Assembly: GCA_027310605.1 (NCBI GenBank)
Contig: DAIDAN010000020.1
Span: forward strand, 1 to 9,423
Source of the DNA: Candidatus Aenigmatarchaeota archaeon
Lineage (GTDB): Archaea > Aenigmatarchaeota > Aenigmatarchaeia > Aenigmatarchaeales > DAIDAN01
Direction of reading: 5' to 3'
DNA length: 9,423 bases
Numbering within the stretch: position 1 is the stretch's first letter; every line of letters begins with the position of its first letter. Below are positions 5,372 to 9,423 of the stretch, in pieces. The position numbers and the translations under genes are program-made. Under the pieces are notes generated by a model, which saw only the letters and a list, made by a program, of their open reading frames with translations, had not been told where the DNA came from and made no database searches.

Positions 5372-6463
5372 TCAGTAACTCTCCCAGAGCTTTCCCCATT
5401 CTGTTTTTTTGAAATCTTTCACGAATTTCCTTCCCTTAACGGGGTACCAGAATTTGTCATGGTACAGGGCCGAGCCCATGATGCAGAAATTGAAGAACCA
5501 TGTCCTGAAGAGCAGCGGCTCTGCAAAGCTGTGCCTGAAGAGCTGGTCGAAAAAAATGACGGGACTTTTCTTTGTGGAAAAATGAAAGTTAACATTAGAA
5601 ATATTTTCCCCGACAAAATCAATCTGCGCGATGTCCCCGCATCCCAATCCCAGGTCATGCGCGGTTTTTATGAACCTTATCTTCATCGGGTCGAATCCCA
5701 TCATCTTCGCGGCTATCGCATCGATGGCTACCGAGTCTTCTCCCGCCAGAATATAATTTTTTACAACCGGAATCATCGTTCTCGGGCCCGCGCCGTTGCC
5801 GCAGACTGTGCCGTCCATCACCGTGAAGATTCCCTTGTGAATTTCCTTTTGTATCATGAGCAAGTCAACAAGAACCTCGTGTATGTGCTTGTGGCAGTGG
5901 TGTCTCGCCTCCCTCAGCAGTCCGCCGAACGCGTTCTTCATTGCGCCCGTCATCTGAGTGTGCCCGTGCGTTTTCATCGTTGGCAGGTGCAGCACATTCG
6001 AGCCTATGAAGTCCTTCGGGATTTTTATCCCTTCCGGAAAAACTTTTTTGTCAAGGACGAGAAGGTCGCGCTTCGGCCTGTATTCAATCCATTCCGCATC
6101 GGTAAGCGGCATGAACCGGATATCGCACTTCCGCAGTACCGGAAGCCATTTGTTGTTTTCCGCGCCCTTCCATGGATCCGTGACAACCGTCTTGTTTTCC
6201 ATCGCAGCGATATCCTTGTAATTATCCTCTTTTAGGGTGCGGAGCACGCCTTCCAGCTGCCAAGGGCTTGTGGAACAGGCAGGAAAGAAAAGGCTCCATG
6301 ACAGGTTCAGCTTCAGAATGGTTCGCGCGTCTTTTTTCAGGGCGCTTTCATAATCCGCCTCGCGCATCAATCTTCCAATGTCAGCCAGCACCGATTGCGG
6401 CGATGTTTTTGCGACAACCACTTTTGACATAACATGGCCTGTTTTATTTTCCTCAAAATTCAT
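5372..6463 (-). CDS. DUF362 domain protein
   Basis: A 363-residue protein of the DUF362 family. Visible family features are the N-terminal VVVAKT strand (near 15-20), LKLNLSW (50-56), PTMKTHGHTQMTGAMKN (161-177) followed by AFGG, an HHCHKHIHE histidine-rich segment (188-196), VMDGTVCGNGAGP (215-227), and SVAIDAIAAKMMGFDP (244-259). Some family members carry an extra ferredoxin domain; this one has no CxxC clusters and ends after about 60 residues of aromatic-rich sequence. The biochemical function of the family is not established; its conserved Lys/His block suggests binding of an anionic substrate or cofactor (inference). ATG 6463 is chosen; an alternative is Met12 (MSKVVVAKT). It lies 37 nt downstream of the UbiA gene on the same strand, so the two probably form an operon, but a box A at 6487-6495 could give a separate leaderless transcript. 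It is tail to tail with the radical SAM gene. Confidence 0.85.
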   Translation of the reverse strand: MNFEENKTGHVMSKVVVAKTSPQSVLADIGRLMREADYESALKKDARTILKLNLSWSLFFPACSTSPWQLEGVLRTLKEDNYKDIAAMENKTVVTDPWKGAENNKWLPVLRKCDIRFMPLTDAEWIEYRPKRDLLVLDKKVFPEGIKIPKDFIGSNVLHLPTMKTHGHTQMTGAMKNAFGGLLREARHHCHKHIHEVLVDLLMIQKEIHKGIFTVMDGTVCGNGAGPRTMIPVVKNYILAGEDSVAIDAIAAKMMGFDPMKIRFIKTAHDLGLGCGDIAQIDFVGENISNVNFHFSTKKSPVIFFDQLFRHSFAEPLLFRTWFFNFCIMGSALYHDKFWYPVKGRKFVKDFKKTEWGKLWESY

Positions 6464-6486
6464 AATATCCTTCTTGTGCCAGAAGA

Positions 6487-6495
6487 TATAAAAAT
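6487..6495 (-). promoter_or_regulatory. Possible internal box A of the DUF362 gene
   Basis: Read on the minus strand, ATTTTTATA lies in the spacer after the UbiA stop, centred about 27 nt before ATG 6463. That spacing predicts a leaderless transcript, in keeping with the poor Shine-Dalgarno match there. It may also simply be AT-rich spacer. Confidence 0.4.
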
Positions 6496-6500
6496 CTCGT

Positions 6501-7496
6501 TTATAGGAACAATAGTATTCCCGAAAGTATTAAAATGAGAACGGAGACCGCTATGAATTTCGGCGACTTCGTGAATATCTGTTCAGGCTCCTTCACGGGG
6601 CTGTCCTTCACGGAACCCAGCCTGTAATACCAGCATATGAGATACGCAACGGGCGGGGACAGGAATATGAGCAGCGGCTTGAGGCTCAAGGCAAGGCTGA
6701 CAAACATCGCGGTTGAGATCAGCGCGGAAAGCATCGACATCGCCTTTAACTGCGGCACGCTGTATTCCTTCAGCACTTTTCTTAATTTTTCTATGCCGCC
6801 ATCCTGCTTCTCGGCGAGCCTCTTCATCGAGAGAAGGAACATCGCGAGGAAAAAAGTCAGCAGAATCACGGAGATTGCGGATAACGTGACTGTGGAGAAG
6901 CGCAGCGAGAGCTCTATCACCCTCGGGGGTGCGTTGAAGAAAATCGACTGTATTGTTTCCGTTGGCACCGCTGTTGAATTGAGATTGAAACCCAGGGAGA
7001 ATCTCGCCTGGTTGTAAGGCTCGAACAGGTACCATCCGGCCATGACGCGCAGCGGAAAGTTCAGCGCAACGGTAAATATGTCGAGATATTTTTTATCCTT
7101 AAGCCTCGGCCAGAAGCTGTATGCAAGGCTGTTTGCGAGCAGGAGCGCGTCGATGACAAGTATCCTGGCGTCAAGCGCATATCCGAGAGTCAAGGCAGAA
7201 GCAAGAAGGATTGCAGCAAAAGAACAAGCCCCCTTTGGCGAGATTTCGCCGGAAGCCACGGGCCTGAACTTTTTGGAAGGGTGCTTCCTGTCCTTCCCGG
7301 CGTCGGCTATGTCGTTTATGACATACATCGCTCCCTGGATGAGGATGAGGTTCATGATTCCGAAAACAATCAGGAGCGAAGCCGTGTAGAGGTTCGAGGG
7401 GAGCAGGAAGATCGCCGGAGCCGCGCCGAACAGCACATAAAGCGACTTGAACCACTGCCTCGGCCTCATCTCCCTTATGTATGCAGACAGTTTCAT
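6501..7496 (-). CDS. UbiA-family polyprenyl transferase, decaprenyl-phosphate phosphoribosyltransferase-like
   Basis: A 331-residue integral membrane protein with about nine hydrophobic segments. It has the two Asp motifs that bind Mg-polyprenyl (pyro)phosphate: N61-D62-xx-D65-xxx-D69 followed by RKHPSKKFRP and SGEISP, and D134-KKYLD139 followed by NFPLRVMAGW. The N-terminal MRPRQWFKSLYVLFG and the HPxKxxRPxASG extension of the first motif are typical of the subgroup that transfers phosphoribose from PRPP to a polyprenyl phosphate (mycobacterial DPPR synthase), not of quinone or heme enzymes; a KRLAE block is at 225-229. A loop of about 40 residues after the second motif (about 156-195) looks longer than usual. 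The start has GTGAT 3 nt upstream and a strong box A. It is divergent from psmB and leads into the DUF362 gene. Likely role: making a polyprenyl-linked pentose donor or an archaeal lipid precursor; the substrate is inferred. Confidence 0.85.
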   Translation of the reverse strand: MKLSAYIREMRPRQWFKSLYVLFGAAPAIFLLPSNLYTASLLIVFGIMNLILIQGAMYVINDIADAGKDRKHPSKKFRPVASGEISPKGACSFAAILLASALTLGYALDARILVIDALLLANSLAYSFWPRLKDKKYLDIFTVALNFPLRVMAGWYLFEPYNQARFSLGFNLNSTAVPTETIQSIFFNAPPRVIELSLRFSTVTLSAISVILLTFFLAMFLLSMKRLAEKQDGGIEKLRKVLKEYSVPQLKAMSMLSALISTAMFVSLALSLKPLLIFLSPPVAYLICWYYRLGSVKDSPVKEPEQIFTKSPKFIAVSVLILILSGILLFL

Positions 7497-7510
7497 CGCA
7501 TCACTTTATC

Positions 7511-7537
7511 GCGGATTCGCCTTTCAACATAATCCGC
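7511..7537 (-). promoter_or_regulatory. Inverted repeat in the UbiA leader / start region
   Basis: GCGGATT (7511-7517) and AATCCGC (7531-7537) are perfect inverted copies 13 nt apart, lying between the UbiA box A and its start codon and overlapping the expected transcription start (about 7526). This suits a repressor operator or a hairpin in the mRNA leader. Confidence 0.45.
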
Positions 7538-7547
7538 AATGCTAACC

Positions 7548-7556
7548 TTTATAAAT
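7548..7556 (-). promoter_or_regulatory. Box A of the UbiA-DUF362 operon
   Basis: ATTTATAAA on the minus strand is a near-ideal archaeal box A. It would start transcription near 7526, about 30 nt before ATG 7496. The element is nearly symmetrical (TTTATAAA) and could also direct plus-strand transcription toward 7580. Confidence 0.65.
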
Positions 7557-7576
7557 ATCGGCTGCAAATGAATATT

Positions 7577-7590
7577 CGGAATTGCGGAAT
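7577..7590 (+). repeat. Tandem CGGAAT sites upstream of the UbiA promoter
   Basis: CGGAAT occurs at 7577-7582 and 7585-7590, an 8-nt period, just outside the UbiA box A. Related sites GCGGATT at 7511-7517 and (inverted) 7531-7537, and TCGGATT at 7686-7692, make five copies of (G/T)CGGA(A/T)T in this 257-nt spacer. AATGCAG is also repeated, at 7588-7594 and 7604-7610. They look like regulator-binding sites, unproven. Confidence 0.35.
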
Positions 7591-7741
7591 GCAGGTTCTT
7601 TGAAATGCAGTTTTTTATTATCTCTAAAACAAGAGCGGCAAAACCATCGCATATGATTTTTTTATTTTTTGTTGCAATATGGTTTTCGGATTAAATCACT
7701 AACAAAATAAAAAAACATAATTGCTGAAAATGCTGATTAAC

Positions 7742-7747
7742 GAGGTG
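7742..7747 (+). promoter_or_regulatory. Ribosome binding site of psmB
   Basis: GAGGTG lies 6 nt before ATG 7754. It excludes longer in-frame starts (TTG 7721, ATG 7730), inside which it would fall. Confidence 0.75.
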
Positions 7748-7753
7748 CTAACA

Positions 7754-8374
7754 ATGACGGAAATCGAGGCAAGAAAGACGGGGACTACAACTCTCGGACT
7801 GGTTTGCAAGGACGCGGTCGTGGTCGGCGCGGACAGGAAAGCGACGATGGGTTATCTTGTGGAGAGCAAGGAAGAGAGGAAAGTATACTCGGTGGACAAG
7901 CATATAGCGCTCACTGTTGCAGGCGGCGTGGGCGATGCGGAGGCATTGGTAAGGATTCTGAAGGCGCAGTTCAAGCTTTACAAGCTGGAGCGCGGGCCGA
8001 TAACGCTGAAAGCCGCCTCGACTCTTCTCGCGAACATCCTGCAGGGAAACAAGTACTTCCCGTATTATGTGCAGCTGATACTCGCGGGCTATGACAGCGA
8101 GCCGCATGTCTATTCTGTTGACGCGGTGGGAGCGGTCTCCGGTTATGACAAATACTATTCAACTGGCAGCGGAAGCCCCTTTGTCTATGGCGTGCTGGAA
8201 GCGGAATACAAGGAGAACATGAGCGTGGAGGACGCGATTGCTCTGGCAGTGAGAGCTATAAAAGCTGCTGTCCAGCGGGACATCGCGTCCGGCGGCAAGG
8301 GAATGATAATCGCGGTCATAGACAAGGACGGCTACCGCGAGCTCTCCGCGCAGGAAATGAAGGAGTACGCTTGA
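7754..8374 (+). CDS. psmB: 20S proteasome beta subunit
   Basis: A 206-residue N-terminal-nucleophile hydrolase, the proteolytic subunit of the archaeal 20S proteasome in the cytoplasm. The first ten residues (MTEIEARKTG) are the propeptide, removed by self-cleavage at the Gly-Thr bond to expose catalytic Thr1 of TTTLGLVCKD. In mature numbering Asp17 (VGADRKATMG) and Lys33 (EERKVYSV) are in place, and the GSGSPFVYGVLE and QRDIASGGKG segments supply the usual supporting Ser and Asp. Length is normal. The start is set by GAGGTG at 7742. No alpha subunit lies in the window. It is followed by oligo-T tracts and then aCPSF1, a gene order seen in other archaea. A box A for psmB is not clear; the AT-rich stretch around 7704-7716 is the best candidate. 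Confidence 0.97.
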   Translation: MTEIEARKTGTTTLGLVCKDAVVVGADRKATMGYLVESKEERKVYSVDKHIALTVAGGVGDAEALVRILKAQFKLYKLERGPITLKAASTLLANILQGNKYFPYYVQLILAGYDSEPHVYSVDAVGAVSGYDKYYSTGSGSPFVYGVLEAEYKENMSVEDAIALAVRAIKAAVQRDIASGGKGMIIAVIDKDGYRELSAQEMKEYA

Positions 8375-8379
8375 ATTTA

Positions 8380-8394
8380 TTTTTGAAATTTTTT
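8380..8394 (+). terminator. Oligo-T terminator after psmB
   Basis: Five T (8380-8384) and six T (8389-8394) follow the psmB stop by 5-20 nt. Archaeal RNA polymerase stops at such U-tracts, helped by aCPSF1/FttA, which is the next gene. The rest of the spacer to 8583 is AT-rich with no gene or strong hairpin that I can support. Confidence 0.55.
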
Positions 8395-8583
8395 GATTCT
8401 TGGAGTTATTTGCTGAAACAGGATTCTGAATAATCGCGACAGATGTTTAATTGCTGGAATATCTTGATTATGAAAATAAAAAATCGAACTGTCTGGAAAA
8501 CATTATGAATCAGAAACAGGAACGCTTGTCGAACATTTCTTGGAAAGAATTTACCAGCAGTTCAGGTTTTCAGTTCATTCCAT

Positions 8584-8591
8584 AATATATG
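8584..8591 (+). promoter_or_regulatory. Box A of the aCPSF1 gene
   Basis: AATATATG, in an AT-rich stretch, is centred about 26 nt before 8613 and 35 nt before the GTG start. Transcription would begin near the GTGAT ribosome binding site, giving a very short leader. Confidence 0.5.
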
Positions 8592-8621
8592 ATTATTTCA
8601 AAAAAATAAAAAGTGATTTTT

Positions 8622-9423
8622 GTGGAGGAGAAAACCCAGGATTTTTTCGAACGCATAAAGGGAATGATTCCGCGCGAGGCGCTCATCTCTGACATAAGGT
8701 TCGAAGGCTCGGATGTCGCGGTCTACATAAAAAACAAGAAGATGTTCGCGGAGAACGGCGCGTTCGTGAAGGAAATAGTTTCCGCGCTGAAGAAGCGCAT
8801 TCTCCTCAGGCCTGACCCCTCGATATGCATAAACCCGGAGAAGGCGGAAGAAATAATAAAATCGCTGATACCCGCGGAGGCGGGGCTGAAGGAGATTTAT
8901 TTCGAGCCGGAATTCGGAACGGTCGTGCTCGAGGCTGACAAGCCCGGGGTCGCGATAGGCAAGGGCGGGGAAACAATGCGCGAGATCAAGAAGCAGACTT
9001 ACTGGAACCCGGACATAAAGCGCATACCCGCGATTCCGAGCGAGGTTGTCAAGACGCTGCGCGAGATTCTTTACAAGGAATCCGTTTTCAGGAAGGATTT
9101 TCTCGACAGGATTGGAAAGCGCATACACGGCGGCTGGAAAGGCACGGACTGGATAAGGTTCACCACTCTTGGCGGTTATCGCGAGGTAGGGCGCTCCTGC
9201 ACGCTCCTGCAAACGCCGGAGAGCAAGATACTGATGGACTGCGGGCTGAAACCCGGGACGAACGAGTTCCCCTATCTTTCCGTTCCCGAATTCAACATGC
9301 AGAGCCTTGACGCGGTCGTGCTTTCGCACTCGCACCTCGATCATTGCGGCTTCATTCCGTACCTGTACGAATACGGCTTTGACGGACCGCTTTACTGCAC
9401 CGCGCCCACGCGCGACCTGATGG
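8622..9423 (+). CDS. Beta-CASP ribonuclease aCPSF1/FttA, N-terminal part (3' truncated)
   Basis: The first 267 codons of the archaeal homologue of CPSF73, which cuts nascent RNA and terminates transcription behind RNA polymerase. Two N-terminal KH-like domains occupy about 1-150; the second has the GKGG loop (113-116). The metallo-beta-lactamase domain begins near FTTLGGYREVGRSC (about 185-200) and carries the zinc motif HSHLDH (H236, H238, D240, H241). The window ends inside this domain, before the beta-CASP cap. The start is GTG 8622 because GTGAT (8613-8617) lies 4 nt before it and the protein then opens with EEKTQDFFERIKGMIP, aligned with family N-termini. A GTG at 8613 is in frame but would be leaderless and would use up the ribosome binding site. 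Adjacency to psmB is common in archaea. Confidence 0.93.
   Translation, partial: MEEKTQDFFERIKGMIPREALISDIRFEGSDVAVYIKNKKMFAENGAFVKEIVSALKKRILLRPDPSICINPEKAEEIIKSLIPAEAGLKEIYFEPEFGTVVLEADKPGVAIGKGGETMREIKKQTYWNPDIKRIPAIPSEVVKTLREILYKESVFRKDFLDRIGKRIHGGWKGTDWIRFTTLGGYREVGRSCTLLQTPESKILMDCGLKPGTNEFPYLSVPEFNMQSLDAVVLSHSHLDHCGFIPYLYEYGFDGPLYCTAPTRDLM

Noticed and set aside
5459..6235. A 258-codon open frame on the plus strand
   Set aside because: It lies fully opposite the DUF362 gene, whose translation has clear family motifs. The plus-strand peptide is Arg/His/Val-rich without recognisable structure, as expected of a shadow frame.
8439..8493. GACAG/CTGTC pairing across about 45 nt after psmB as a structured RNA
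   Set aside because: Five base pairs over a long AT-rich loop are expected by chance, with nothing else supporting it.
8598..9344. A 248-codon open frame on the minus strand
   Set aside because: It is antisense to aCPSF1, whose KH and HSHLDH motifs are clear on the plus strand; the long frame is a side effect of the gene's codon use.
1..9423. CRISPR arrays, insertion sequences, prophage or toxin-antitoxin genes
   Set aside because: No regularly spaced repeats, transposase, integrase or small paired genes are visible, and gene style is uniform across the window.

Overview
The window is a piece of an archaeal chromosome. The evidence is an archaeal/eukaryotic-type prolyl-tRNA synthetase, a 20S proteasome beta subunit next to the beta-CASP termination nuclease aCPSF1/FttA, TATA-type (box A) promoters, oligo-T stretches after genes, and a tRNA gene with what looks like a splicing-endonuclease intron in its T-loop. 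Short spacers, moderate GC and the odd intron position would suit a DPANN-like lineage (ARMAN/Micrarchaeota or relatives), but the lineage is an inference. Several starts are fixed by Shine-Dalgarno sequences from the two halves of GGAGGTGAT: GTGAT 3-4 nt before the start (proS, the flavoprotein, UbiA, aCPSF1) or GAGGT(G) 6-7 nt before it (radical SAM gene, psmB).

Layout. 2-82: last 26 codons of an unidentified gene. 216-557: csaA, a small OB-fold tRNA-binding protein. 592-652: hairpins and a stretch carrying broken copies of parts of the tRNA that follows. 689-795: a class II (long variable arm) tRNA with anticodon CCU, discriminator G and a predicted 19-nt intron. 815-2350: proS, beginning 19 nt after the tRNA and probably read from the same promoter. 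2373-3635: an FAD-dependent amine-oxidase-fold oxidoreductase, 22 nt after proS. 3636-3969: a spacer with two hairpins sharing the same stem sequence. 3970-5367: a B12-binding-type radical SAM enzyme. 5372-6463 and 6501-7496, both minus strand: a DUF362 protein and a UbiA-family polyprenyl transferase of the phosphoribosyl-transferring type. 7497-7753: a divergent promoter region with repeated CGGA(A/T)T sites. 7754-8374: psmB. 8622 to the window end: the N-terminal 267 codons of aCPSF1/FttA.

Three themes emerge. The left end concerns tRNA (tRNA-binding protein, unusual tRNA, aminoacyl-tRNA synthetase). The middle is a metabolic group (flavoprotein, radical SAM enzyme, DUF362 protein, membrane prenyltransferase) that may make or modify an isoprenoid or cofactor; its substrate cannot be read from the sequence. 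The right end is the conserved archaeal pair for protein degradation and transcript 3'-end formation. The most unusual item is the tRNA: its T-loop becomes canonical only if 19 nt are spliced out, and its anticodon does not fit its Leu/Ser-like body.
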